DNA from: Acidimicrobiia bacterium
GTDB lineage: Bacteria > Actinomycetota > Acidimicrobiia > Acidimicrobiales > Poriferisodalaceae
Reading direction: 5' to 3'
NCBI GenBank assembly: GCA_022822525.1
Contig: JAJEBN010000016.1
Location: forward strand, 1-33,051
Length of the DNA: 33,051 nt
Shown here: positions 22,544-31,800 of the stretch, piece after piece
How positions within the stretch are numbered: the first letter of the stretch is position 1
Layout of the letters: every line of letters begins with the position of its first letter
The notes under the pieces: model-generated
Told to the model about the DNA's origin: nothing
Databases searched by the model: none
The model's input: only the letters and a program-made list of their open reading frames with translations
Program-made: the position numbers and the translations under genes

Positions 22544-23277
22544 GAGCGGGTCGCAGCCTCCGCACGGCATCTCAAGTCCGCGACGCCGTGCGCGAGGCCG
22601 TCGGCGTAGCGGTACAGCGCGCTTCCTGAGACCAGCACATTCGCGCCTGCCGCGGCAGCGCCGCTGATGGTGTCGGCCGAGATGCCGCCGTCCACCTCGA
22701 TGTCGACGCCGGTGCCCGAAGCACCGGCCGACCCGCTCCCGTCGATGAGGTGACGCAGCGCCGCAATCTTCGGCTCCATCGTGGCGATGTAGGCCTGCCC
22801 GCCGAACCCCGGATTGACGGTCATGACCAGCACCATGTCGACGAGGTCGAGAACGTGCGACACGGCGTCGATCGGGGTCGACGGATTGATCGCCACCGCT
22901 GGCTTGGCTCCCAGCTCCGCTGCCCGGCTGAGCGAGCGGTGCAGGTGCGTCACCGATTCTGCGTGGATGATCAGCATCTCGCAGCCCGCGTCGACATAGG
23001 CGCTGAGCATCGGGTCGGGATTGACGACCATCAGGTGCGCCTCGAACATCACCTGAGCGTGAGGCCGGCATGCAGCGATGACATCGGGGCCGAAGGTGAG
23101 GTTCGGCACGAAGACGCCGTCCATGACATCCCACTGGATGCGGTCAACGCCGGCTGCTTCGAGTGCGGCGCACTCCTCGCCGAGGCGCGCGAAGTCCGCG
23201 GGCAGCACTGAGGGGACGATTTCGATCGGCCGAGGAGGCTCGCTGGGGCGCGATGCCCCCGTCGAGGACGTGTTCAC
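22540..23277 (-). CDS. rpe: Ribulose-phosphate 3-epimerase
   Basis: 245 residues if started at GTG 23277; the conserved fold begins about 18 residues in (IEIVPSVLPADFARL), and a TTG at 23307 would add ten more, so the start is uncertain. TIM-barrel enzyme interconverting ribulose 5-phosphate and xylulose 5-phosphate. Seen: DVMDGVFVPNLTFGPDVI, EAHLMVVNPDPMLSAYVDAG (metal His), AINPSTPIDAV, VMTVNPGFGGQAYI, and EVDGGISADTI (metal/acid Asp). Odd: the first metal ligand, His in the usual HxDVMDG, is Gln here (IQWDVMDG, about residue 48). A Gly/Ser/Ala-rich insert precedes the last Asp motif. Confidence 0.92.
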   Translation of the reverse strand: MNTSSTGASRPSEPPRPIEIVPSVLPADFARLGEECAALEAAGVDRIQWDVMDGVFVPNLTFGPDVIAACRPHAQVMFEAHLMVVNPDPMLSAYVDAGCEMLIIHAESVTHLHRSLSRAAELGAKPAVAINPSTPIDAVSHVLDLVDMVLVMTVNPGFGGQAYIATMEPKIAALRHLIDGSGSAGASGTGVDIEVDGGISADTISGAAAAGANVLVSGSALYRYADGLAHGVADLRCRAEAATRS

Positions 23278-23363
23278 CCGGCCAGTGTTGCCGATGCGCC
23301 GCCGCAAGGCGCGGCAGAGCGCGCCTGCGCAGCTATTGCGTCGGTGCTTGCCCGCTCACACCC

Positions 23364-24593
23364 TCAGTTGAGGCGCTCCACGATCATGGCCATGCCCTGA
23401 CCGCCGCCGACGCACATCGACTCGAGCCCGAAGGTCTTGTCACGGTCGGCGAGGCCGTTCAGCAGGGTGGTCATGATGCGGGCTCCGGTCATGCCGAACG
23501 GGTGGCCCAAGGCGATGGCGCCGCCGTTGAGGTTCAGCTGATCGACCATGTCGATGCCCAGCTCGTCGGCGGAAGGGATCACCTGGGCGGCGAACGCCTC
23601 GTTGATCTCGACCATGTCGATGTCGCTCATCGTCATGCCCGCACGGGCCAGCGCCCGCTTGCACGCTTCGATCGGGCCGAGACCCATGATCTCGGGGTTC
23701 AGCGCCGAGACCGCCGACGAGACGATGCGCGCCAGCGGCGTGATGCCCAGCTCCTCGGCACGCTTGCGGCTCATCACCATGACTGCTGCGGCGCCGTCAT
23801 TCAGCGGGCAGGCGTTGGCGGCGGTCACCCGGCCGTCGGGGCGGAACGCGGGCTTCAGCTGTGAGACCGCCTCGTAGGTGACGCCGGCACGGGGACCGTC
23901 GTCAGCGCTGACCACATTGCCGTTGGGCAGCTCGAGCGGGGTGATGTCCATCTCGAAGAAGCCGCGGCCGATCGCGTCCTCGGCCTTGTTCTGGCTCATC
24001 ACGCCGTACTCGTCCATTGCCTGGCGGCTGACACCCTTGTGCTCGGCGACGTTCTCGGCCGTGTAGCCCATGGCGATGTACAGGTCGGGGAGGCCGACCG
24101 GCGGCGTCCAATCGCCGTGGCCGCCTTCGCCTCGCACCTTGGTGCGCTCGCCTGCGGCCTGGAACTTGGGATTGGTGGTGCCGGGCAGGCTGTCGGAGTT
24201 GCCCTTGTCGTAGCGGCTGACGCACTCGACGCCAGCGGCGATGAACGCATCACCCTCGCCGGCGCGGATGGCGTGTGCCGCCATGCGGATGGTCTGCAGC
24301 GACGACGAGCAGTAGCGGTTGACCGTGGTGCCGGGCACCTCTTCGAGGCCGGCCAGGATGGCCGAGGCGCGGGCGATGTTGAAGCCGGCCTCGCCACCGG
24401 GCTGACCGCAGCCCAGCATCAGATCCTCGATCTCGCTGTGGGGCAGCTCGGGCACCTTGTCGAGCAGCTTGGTGACAATCTGCGCCGTCATGTCGTCGGG
24501 CCGCATCTCGGTCAGCGAGCCCTTGAAGGCCCGCCCGATCGGACTGCGTGCGGTGGCAACGATGACCGGGTCGGTCGCTGCATCTGTACTCAT
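23364..24593 (-). CDS. Thiolase (acetyl-CoA C-acyltransferase)
   Basis: 409 residues from ATG at 24593, with GAGGGG upstream. Thiolase fold with nucleophile Cys95 in VNRYCSSSLQTIRMAAHAI, NEAFAAQVIPSADELG, GGAIALGHPFGMTGAR with the catalytic His, and the C-terminal MCVGGGQGMAMI with the second Cys. It cleaves 3-ketoacyl-CoA or condenses acetyl-CoA; sequence alone does not separate degradative (FadA) from biosynthetic types. It stands alone, without fadB, hydratase or dehydrogenase genes nearby. Possible minus-strand -10 TAGCCT at 24662-24667. rpe follows 86 bases downstream on the same strand. Confidence 0.93.
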   Translation of the reverse strand: MSTDAATDPVIVATARSPIGRAFKGSLTEMRPDDMTAQIVTKLLDKVPELPHSEIEDLMLGCGQPGGEAGFNIARASAILAGLEEVPGTTVNRYCSSSLQTIRMAAHAIRAGEGDAFIAAGVECVSRYDKGNSDSLPGTTNPKFQAAGERTKVRGEGGHGDWTPPVGLPDLYIAMGYTAENVAEHKGVSRQAMDEYGVMSQNKAEDAIGRGFFEMDITPLELPNGNVVSADDGPRAGVTYEAVSQLKPAFRPDGRVTAANACPLNDGAAAVMVMSRKRAEELGITPLARIVSSAVSALNPEIMGLGPIEACKRALARAGMTMSDIDMVEINEAFAAQVIPSADELGIDMVDQLNLNGGAIALGHPFGMTGARIMTTLLNGLADRDKTFGLESMCVGGGQGMAMIVERLN

Positions 24594-24669
24594 GTGGTGT
24601 CCCCTCTGAGGACGCGCCGAACCCGCCTGCAGGCTCGGTCACGCTGCGTGTGCGAGCACAGAGGCTACG

Positions 24670-26238
24670 TCATTGCGCCGAAGTCCACAGGAGCGTGCCC
24701 GCCCTGAATTGGCTCCAGGCGAACCAGAACGACTGGTGGCCCTCGATCTGGTTGCCGGCCCCATCGGTGGCTCGCAGCCCGCCCCCATCGACGTGAACCG
24801 TGACCCCGTTGAGTTCCACCTCGCCGCCTTCGGCCAGCGTGGCAATCGCGGCATCGACGGCGAAAGCGACTGGGGTGCCGTCGTCGGTGACCACGCCGAA
24901 GACCTGATCGTGCACTCCGAGGCGTGTGTCGACATCGCCGACCGGGAAGATCGGGCCCTGGTCGTCGCGGCCGCGCAGCGGATCGAGCGGGTAGCTGCGC
25001 CCGATGCCGCCGTCTTCGGCCACGATCGTGGTCTCGGGGTGTGTCGCCTTCCACTCGCCCCAGGTGGTGGTGACCACCGTGGCCTGGTTGAGCACCACAC
25101 CGCGGCGTCGAAGCGGGCCCGAGACTGCCTCGCCGGTGAACGTGTTGAACACCGAAGCGGTCCGCCGGTCGTACATGACCTTGTTGGAGCGCGACAGCAG
25201 CCCCGAGGTGCGCAGGATCGGCACCGACACGCCGTCGGGAACGTCGTCGGTGAAGAACGCCTGCGCTGAGCCGCACAGCGTGCAGTACGGCATGCCGATG
25301 CGGCGCCCCCCGAGCGTGTCGTTGACCATCTCGTGGATTTCCATGATGTGGCGGGGGTAGGCCCGCGCCTCGTCGCCGATCACGACCGCAAACACGATGC
25401 CGTCGTCGGCGTACCACGATCCGCCTGCGGCATCGGTGACGGCGGGGTCATCGAGGGCGGGAATGCAGCCCCGGCGGCACGGGTTGGGGTCGCCGAGCGG
25501 CCGGTCGTCGATGAGCACGCCGCCCCAGCTCACCCAGCGCCAGTCGATGTCGGCTTGGCTGTCGTCGAAGAACGGCTGCCAGCGGTTGTCGATCTGGGTG
25601 AAGAGTCGTGCCTTGTAGTCCACGTAACTCCCGAAGGCGGGAAGATCCCAGGCGATCAGGTGGTCGGTCATCGATTGCCAGGGGCTGCGCTGCGCGACCG
25701 GATCGTCGGCCAACCGCGCACCGGTCAGCCGCTCGAAGGCCGAGATGGCGCCGAAGGCAAGGTCGCTCCCCGGCGGCAGGAACCGCAGCAGGTCCGAAAT
25801 GATCCAGCCCAGCCGCGGGTCGGGGGTGTGCCCGATCTGAGCCACCATTGCGCCGGTGAGCTCGGGCGACAGGTTGTTCCACACAGCATCGAGATCGCTG
25901 ATGGCCCCGGGCGTGAGCGGGTCGCTGGGCACCGCAGGTGCCGGGGGAAATTCGAAGCCGAGGTGGTTGCGCAGCGCGCCGGTCTCCCGGGGATCGAGCT
26001 GGACCGCCCCTGGAGCCGCTGTCGTCGGCGGGGCAGCCGCGCCCCCCGTCGCTGCTGACGAGTCTGTTGGCGCCGGGCTCGTCGCTGTCGCGGTGGTGCC
26101 GTCGCTGGCTGCATCGCTCGCAGGCGTCTCCGCCGGTGCGGCTGGCGCATCTGTGGCGGCCGGAACGGTGGTGCTGCCCGAACACGCCGCGGCGAGCAGC
26201 GTGACCCCCGTCACCAGAGCGCAGAAGCGCGAACTCAC
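24670..26238 (-). CDS. DUF3179-domain lipoprotein
   Basis: 522 residues from GTG at 26238. Lipoprotein signal ending in LLAAAC (Cys19), then an Ala/Thr/Pro-rich linker to about residue 75, a middle part (NHLGFEFPPAPAVPSDPLTP), and the DUF3179 domain from about 270: FAVVIGDEARAYPRHIMEIH, EMVNDTLGGRRIGMPYCTLC, GSAQAFF, SGLLSRSNKVMYDRRTASVF, and a second part GDVDTRLGVHDQVFGVV. The CTLCGSA motif is a conserved CxxC that could bind metal or haem, or be redox active; the domain's biochemical role is not known to me. Predicted to be attached to the outer face of the membrane. No obvious functional partner next to it. Confidence 0.88.
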   Translation of the reverse strand: MSSRFCALVTGVTLLAAACSGSTTVPAATDAPAAPAETPASDAASDGTTATATSPAPTDSSAATGGAAAPPTTAAPGAVQLDPRETGALRNHLGFEFPPAPAVPSDPLTPGAISDLDAVWNNLSPELTGAMVAQIGHTPDPRLGWIISDLLRFLPPGSDLAFGAISAFERLTGARLADDPVAQRSPWQSMTDHLIAWDLPAFGSYVDYKARLFTQIDNRWQPFFDDSQADIDWRWVSWGGVLIDDRPLGDPNPCRRGCIPALDDPAVTDAAGGSWYADDGIVFAVVIGDEARAYPRHIMEIHEMVNDTLGGRRIGMPYCTLCGSAQAFFTDDVPDGVSVPILRTSGLLSRSNKVMYDRRTASVFNTFTGEAVSGPLRRRGVVLNQATVVTTTWGEWKATHPETTIVAEDGGIGRSYPLDPLRGRDDQGPIFPVGDVDTRLGVHDQVFGVVTDDGTPVAFAVDAAIATLAEGGEVELNGVTVHVDGGGLRATDGAGNQIEGHQSFWFAWSQFRAGTLLWTSAQ

Positions 26239-26335
26239 GAGCCCACGCTAGGTGCCGTTCTCTCTGCGGTGATAGCAGCCGTTACTGGAGTTATCGGAAC
26301 CGTCGGGTCCGGAGCCCGTGAGAGGCGAGGACCGC

Positions 26336-28648
26336 TCAGGCGTTCTGCAGGGCGCGCCAGACGTTCTGGGGGCTGCAGGGCATGTCGATGTGGTCGATGC
26401 CCAGGTGGGCGACCGCGTCGCACACTGCGTTGTGCACGGCGGGCGTCGAGCCGATCGTGCCCGACTCGCCGATGCCCTTGGCGCCCAGCGGGTTGCGTGG
26501 GCTGGCCGTCTCGGTGTTGGACACCTCGAAGCTGGGCAGCTCCGCTGCGGAGGGGATGAGGTAGTCCATCATGCTGGCATTCAGCGGGTTGGCGTCGTCG
26601 TCGTACTCGACGTGCTCGTAGAGCGCCTGCGCGATGCCCTGGGCGATGCCGCCATGCTGCTGACCGTTGACGATCAGCGGGTTCATGATCGTCCCGCAGT
26701 CGTCGACCGCCACATGGCGCAGCAGCTCGACCTCGCCGGTGTCCTGGTCGATCTCGACCACGGCCACATGCGAGCCGAACGGGAACGTCGCGTCCGAGCC
26801 GTCGAAGTTCTCCTCGGCCATGAGGCCCGCGGTGATGCCCGACGGGCGGGCGCTGTCGTCATTGGCCAGTGTGGCGATCTCTGCCCAGCTCACCGAGCTG
26901 GTGGGCACACCGGCAACAGCCAGGCCGCCCTCCGCCACGACGATGTCGTCGGCGGAGGCCTCGAGCAGATGGGCAGCGAGCTGCTTGCCCTTCTCGAGCA
27001 CCGCCTGGCTGGACAGGTACACCGCTGAGCCGGCGGTCTGCAGCGAGCGGGAACCCAGCGTCCCCGCACCCGAGGGCACCTCGTCGGTGTCGGCATCGAT
27101 GTGGGTCACGTCGTCCATGGAAATGCCCAGCACGCCCTCCACGATCTGGGCGAACGCGGTGGCGTGGCCCTGGCCGTGGCTGGACGTGCCCACCCGGATC
27201 GTGGCTGAGCCGTCTTCGTGCACCTCGGTGCTGCCGTACTCGACGTGCAAGCCCACCGGAGCGGTGATCTCCACGTACGACGACACGCCGATGCCCAGCA
27301 GCTTCGCGTCGCCCGAGTCACGCCGCGCCCGCTGCTCGGCACGCAGGTCCGCATAGCCCGACGCCTCAAGCACGGCATCGAGCGACCGCTCGTACTCGCC
27401 CGAGTCGTAGACGACCCCGGTCTGCAACGCTGCGGGGAACGCGTCGGGCTGCAGGTAGTTCTTGCGACGGATCTCGGCGGGGTCCATGCCGATGGCGGCG
27501 GCAGCCTTGTCCAGGATTCGCTCGACCATCTGGGTGGCCTCGGGACGTCCCGCACCGCGGTAGGCACCGATCGGCGTGGTGTTGGTCACGACGGTCTGCG
27601 AGACGAAGTCGATCACCGGAATGTCGTACACCGCCTGGGACAGCATGCCGGTGAGCAGCGGCAAGATCGCCCCGATCACCGGGTAGGCGCCGGCGTCGGC
27701 AATCACGTGCGCCTTGAGGCCCACGATGCTGCCGTCGTTGCGCACGCCCAGGTCGACGTTCATCACCATGGCGCGGCCGTGCACCATCGACTGCATGTTC
27801 TCGGTGCGGGTCTCGGTCCAGCGCACCGGCCGTCCGAGAGCCTGGGCTGCCTTGCCCGCCACGATGTACTCCACGTAGCAGTTCGCCTTGGGGCCGAATC
27901 CGCCGCCCACCCACGGCGCGACCACACGCAGCTGCTCGGCTTCGAGACCGAGCGAGGGGGCGAGCGCCTCCTTCATCGAATGCGCAGCCTGGGTGGACAG
28001 GTACAGCGTCATCGAACCGCCATCGCCCGGCACGGCGACGCAGCCGTTGGGCTCCATCGGCACGCCGGCAAGCCGCTGGGTGACGATTCGCTCAGAGACG
28101 ACGTGGTCGGCTCCGGCCAATGCGTCCACGCTCGGCCGCTCGCCCGTCTCCTCGTCGGGAGCCGGAATGGCGAACGGGAAGCACACGTTGGATGCCTGAC
28201 CGTCCCATACGACCGGCGCATCGGGATCGGCGGCGGTCTCGAAGTTCGAGACGACTGGCCGCGGGCTGTAGTCGACCGCGACTGCTTCGGCGGCGTCGTT
28301 GGCCTGGCTCTGGGTCTCGGCGACGACTGCGGCCACGAGGTCGCCGACGTAGCGCACCCGGCCCGTCGCGAGCGGCGGCCGGTTGTACGCCGGGTCGATC
28401 ATCGGGAACCCCTGGAAGGCGTCCGCCGGCAGGTTGTCGGCGGTGTACACCGCCAGCACGCCCGGCATCGACTCGGCCTCTGAGGTGTCGATCGAGGTGA
28501 CATCGGCGTGCGCCTCGGGCGAGCGCACGAACGCGACGCGTGCGGCGTCGATGTCGAGGTCGTCGACGTAGTGATTGGCCCCGGTCAGCAGCCCGGGGTC
28601 TTCCCGTCGCTGTACGGGGTTGCCCAAGATCGAACCCGCTGCGGCCAT
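26336..28648 (-). CDS. Molybdenum hydroxylase large subunit, second paralogue
   Basis: 770 residues from ATG at 28648 with AGGGGG eight bases upstream. Same architecture as the gene at 1021-3276: SILGNPVQRREDPGLLTGAN, VAFVRSPEAHADV, WVGGGFGPKANCYVEYI, AYRGAGRPEA (about 361, non-CO-oxidising form), and GAKGIGESGTIG with Glu728. The two N- and C-termini align closely, so they are paralogues, but the cofactor loop differs (GFGPK against GFGAK) as does the substrate-side sequence, suggesting different substrates. As for the first copy, no FeS or FAD subunit gene is present. It lies 155 bases downstream of the HyuAB gene on the same strand; a possible -10 (TACTGT on the minus strand) in the gap means it may have its own promoter. 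Confidence 0.9.
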   Translation of the reverse strand: MAAAGSILGNPVQRREDPGLLTGANHYVDDLDIDAARVAFVRSPEAHADVTSIDTSEAESMPGVLAVYTADNLPADAFQGFPMIDPAYNRPPLATGRVRYVGDLVAAVVAETQSQANDAAEAVAVDYSPRPVVSNFETAADPDAPVVWDGQASNVCFPFAIPAPDEETGERPSVDALAGADHVVSERIVTQRLAGVPMEPNGCVAVPGDGGSMTLYLSTQAAHSMKEALAPSLGLEAEQLRVVAPWVGGGFGPKANCYVEYIVAGKAAQALGRPVRWTETRTENMQSMVHGRAMVMNVDLGVRNDGSIVGLKAHVIADAGAYPVIGAILPLLTGMLSQAVYDIPVIDFVSQTVVTNTTPIGAYRGAGRPEATQMVERILDKAAAAIGMDPAEIRRKNYLQPDAFPAALQTGVVYDSGEYERSLDAVLEASGYADLRAEQRARRDSGDAKLLGIGVSSYVEITAPVGLHVEYGSTEVHEDGSATIRVGTSSHGQGHATAFAQIVEGVLGISMDDVTHIDADTDEVPSGAGTLGSRSLQTAGSAVYLSSQAVLEKGKQLAAHLLEASADDIVVAEGGLAVAGVPTSSVSWAEIATLANDDSARPSGITAGLMAEENFDGSDATFPFGSHVAVVEIDQDTGEVELLRHVAVDDCGTIMNPLIVNGQQHGGIAQGIAQALYEHVEYDDDANPLNASMMDYLIPSAAELPSFEVSNTETASPRNPLGAKGIGESGTIGSTPAVHNAVCDAVAHLGIDHIDMPCSPQNVWRALQNA

Positions 28649-28803
28649 CTGTTGCCCCCTTAGTGGCTGGCGCCGGGTGAGCGGCGCCGTGAGTCATTCA
28701 CGAGTGAGCGCCGACCGCTGCGAGCAGTCCGGCGTCAGCCGCGACAGTAGCTCACCGCTCAGCGAGGGCTGTTCGCCAGCAATACCGTCGCCGGGCGTCG
28801 TGA

Positions 28804-31800
28804 TCAGGCGTGTGCGGGCGTTCCGACCCGCCCCGTGCTGCGCAGTCGAGCAGTTGCTTCGACATCGACAGACCGGCCGTCGTCGCCGATCACCACGCCG
28901 TAGTCGCGGCGGGCGCCCTCGACGCTGACGACGTCGTCCATCACGTCGCGTAGCACCGCATCGGGCTCTCGCTCGAACGCGTTGCCCCAGCCGCCCCCGC
29001 CGGGAGTGTCGGCGATCATGCGTGCGGGACCGATCCGCTTCACGCCGTACTTGGGCGGCACGAACGTCGGCCCATCGGCCACGGTGTCGACGGGAGCGAT
29101 CCACTCCAAGCCGACCCCGCCGGTGCCGCCGCCGCGCACGCCGTGTCCGGATGGTGTGTCGAGGCCCTCAGCCCGGAACGACCAGATGGCGGGCTGGAGG
29201 ATGTCGGCCTCGTACCGCACCCCGGTGCCGCCACGGCGCCGGCCCGGCCCGGCGTTGTCACAGCGCTGTTCGTGGCGCACGTAGCGCACCGGGTACATCT
29301 GCTCGTGGAACTCCAGGTTGGGCATGTCAAGGCCGCCGAGGCTGATCAGGTGCCCCATCTGCACGAAGCCGTCGCGTTCCGCCGTGGCGCCTGGCGTGCC
29401 CATGGCGTGCCACTGGTACATCACCCACGTGGTGCCGTCGTCGTTGCGACCGGCCACATGCCCGTGCATCGTCTTGGACCACGCCGCACACGCCCCGCCC
29501 GGGTCGGCTTGAGCAAGCGCCTGCCAGGTGGAGATCACGATCTCGTGTGCCACGTACACCGTGTTCATCGTCATCGGCGCGGGCGGCCGGGCATTCACGA
29601 TGCTGCCCTCGGGAGCGGTGATCGTGACCGGCCGGTAGGTGCCCTCGTTGCGCGGGATCGTCGTGTCGAAGAACGACGACAGCGCCAGGTACACCGACGA
29701 GTACGTGTTGGCGACCGAGCTGTTCTTGAAGCCCTCGATCTGCGGATCGGTGCCGGTGAAGTCCAGCTCCATCTCGTCGCCGGTAATGGTCATGCGGACC
29801 CGCACGGCGATGTCTGCCGGTCCGAAGCAGTCGTTGTCGGTGCGGTCCTCGCCGTAGTAGGTGCCGTCGGGCAGGGCCGCGATGGCGGCGCGCATGCGGC
29901 GCTCGCCATGGTCCAGTACGCCGTCGAGATAGGCCTGGTAGTCGTCGATCCCCAGTTCGGTCGCGAGCCCGATGACCCGTTCGGCACCGATGCGGGTCGA
30001 GCCGATCATCGCCAGCAGGTCGCCGTCGAGCAGCTCGGGGGTGCGGCAGTTGATGAGCAGCAGCTCCCACAGGTCTTCCCGGACCGTGCCGGCTTCGATC
30101 AGCTTGAGCACGGGCAGCCGGATGCCTTCCTGCCAGATCTCGGTGGCTTCGGGGTTGTAGGTGCCGGCCAGTCCGCCGCCGATGTCGGACTGGTGTGCGC
30201 GGTTGCAGCAGAAGCCGATGAGCGGCGGTGCGCCGCCACCGTCGGCTGATTCGTCCGATTCGGCAAAGATCGGCCGGGCGATGACCCAGTCAGGCAGGTG
30301 GTTGCCGCCGGCTACATAGGGATCCGACAGCAAGAACACATCCTCGGGATTGATACGGCCGTCGTACTTGGCCAGCAGCGCCCGCACGGCGAATCCGCCG
30401 CCGCCGGTGTGGATCGGGATGCCGTCGGCGTTGGCCACCAGCGTCCCGTCCGGTGTCGTCACGAAGCACGAGAAGTCGTGGCTCTGGCTGAAGATCGTGC
30501 TGCGTGCGGTGCGGGTCATCACCCAGCCCATGTGGCGGCTGATCTGGTCCAGCCGGTTCTGCATCACGGCCAGCACGACGGGGTCGAGATCGCCGCTCGC
30601 ACGCGTCGCCGTGACTCGATCGGCCGCCGCGTCCTCAGCCGCCTCTGCCTCGCTCGGTGCGAGATCGATGAACAGGTCGCCGCTGGCATCCACCCACAGG
30701 CGGTCCCCGGGCCGTGCGACGATCGTGGTGGTCAGCTCTTCGACGAGCGCCGGCCCGACGATCTGGTGGCCCGAGCGCAGCGTCTCGCCGTCGTACACCG
30801 ACGTCTGGCACCAGCCGAACGGGCCGTGCCACACCGAACGTGTCTCGAATGGCTCCGGGTCGGAGACGGCGGGGGGCGCCGCAGCGGGAACGACCTCGCC
30901 GGTCGACGCACGGGCGATCAGGCGCAACGAGGCGATCATGATCGTGCCGTCGGTCTGCACATGGCCGTACAGGCGCTGGTACTCGGCCTCGAATGCAGCG
31001 CGCACGTTAGCGACGTCGACGTTGGCCGCTCCACCGCCGAACGCCGGGATCCGGATCGACCACAGCTGGCCGGGGTGGTGGAGCTCCAGCTCGCAGTCCA
31101 GGGTGACGTCGGCTGCGTCGAAACCCTCGGCACTCATGACGCTGAGCGCGTCCGCTTGCAGCTCGGCGAACCCTGCCTCGATCTCGGAAGTGTCCAGCTC
31201 GTCGAGCGAGCCCATCAAGAAGCGCGTGAAGTCCTGGCGCACGTCGGCGTGAAGCATCCCGATCGCGCACAGCGCACCGGCGTCTCGGGGAACGTAGACA
31301 CGCTCGCAGCCGAGGCCTGCGCCAACCGAGGCGCCGTGCATCGGGCCGGCGCCGCCCGCAGCGACCATCGTGAACCGTCGGGGCGAGTGGCCCCGCTCGA
31401 TCGAGATGTGCTCGGTGGCGCTGAGCAGATGCTGCTCGACGACCTCCACGATCCCGGCGGCGGCCTCTTCGACGGTCATCCCGAGCGGCTCGGCCACATG
31501 GACCCCGATCGCCTCGCGGGCCGCGTCGATGTCGAGGTCCAAGGTGCCGCCTGCCGACTTGCCCGGACGCAGCCGACCCAGCACGAGTTGCGCGTCGGTG
31601 ACGGTGGGGAGCTCGCCGCCATTGCCGTAGCAGGCAGGACCGGGGACCGCACCTGCACCTTGGGGTCCGACGTACAGCAGGCCGGCCTCGTCGACGCCGG
31701 CAATGGTGCCCCCGCCTGCACCGATCGTGTGGATGTCGATGGCCGGGGTGGAGACGTGGTACCCGGCAATCATGATCTCGTCGCGGGTGTCCACCTCGCC

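Noticed and set aside
23362..23373. CCTCAGTTGAGG palindrome at the thiolase stop codon
   Set aside because: Twelve bases with 5-base arms at a coding end, no promoter nearby; probably chance or a weak end structure.
27218..28483. A 421-codon plus-strand open frame across the second Mo hydroxylase gene
   Set aside because: Antisense shadow of a gene with full family motifs; translation rich in His/Arg/Gly/Val with no recognisable domain.
28750..28761. GCTCA-CC-GCTCA near the second Mo hydroxylase promoter as another copy of the operator
   Set aside because: The half-sites are direct, not inverted, and only one half matches CTGAGCGCGCTCAG. Not counted.
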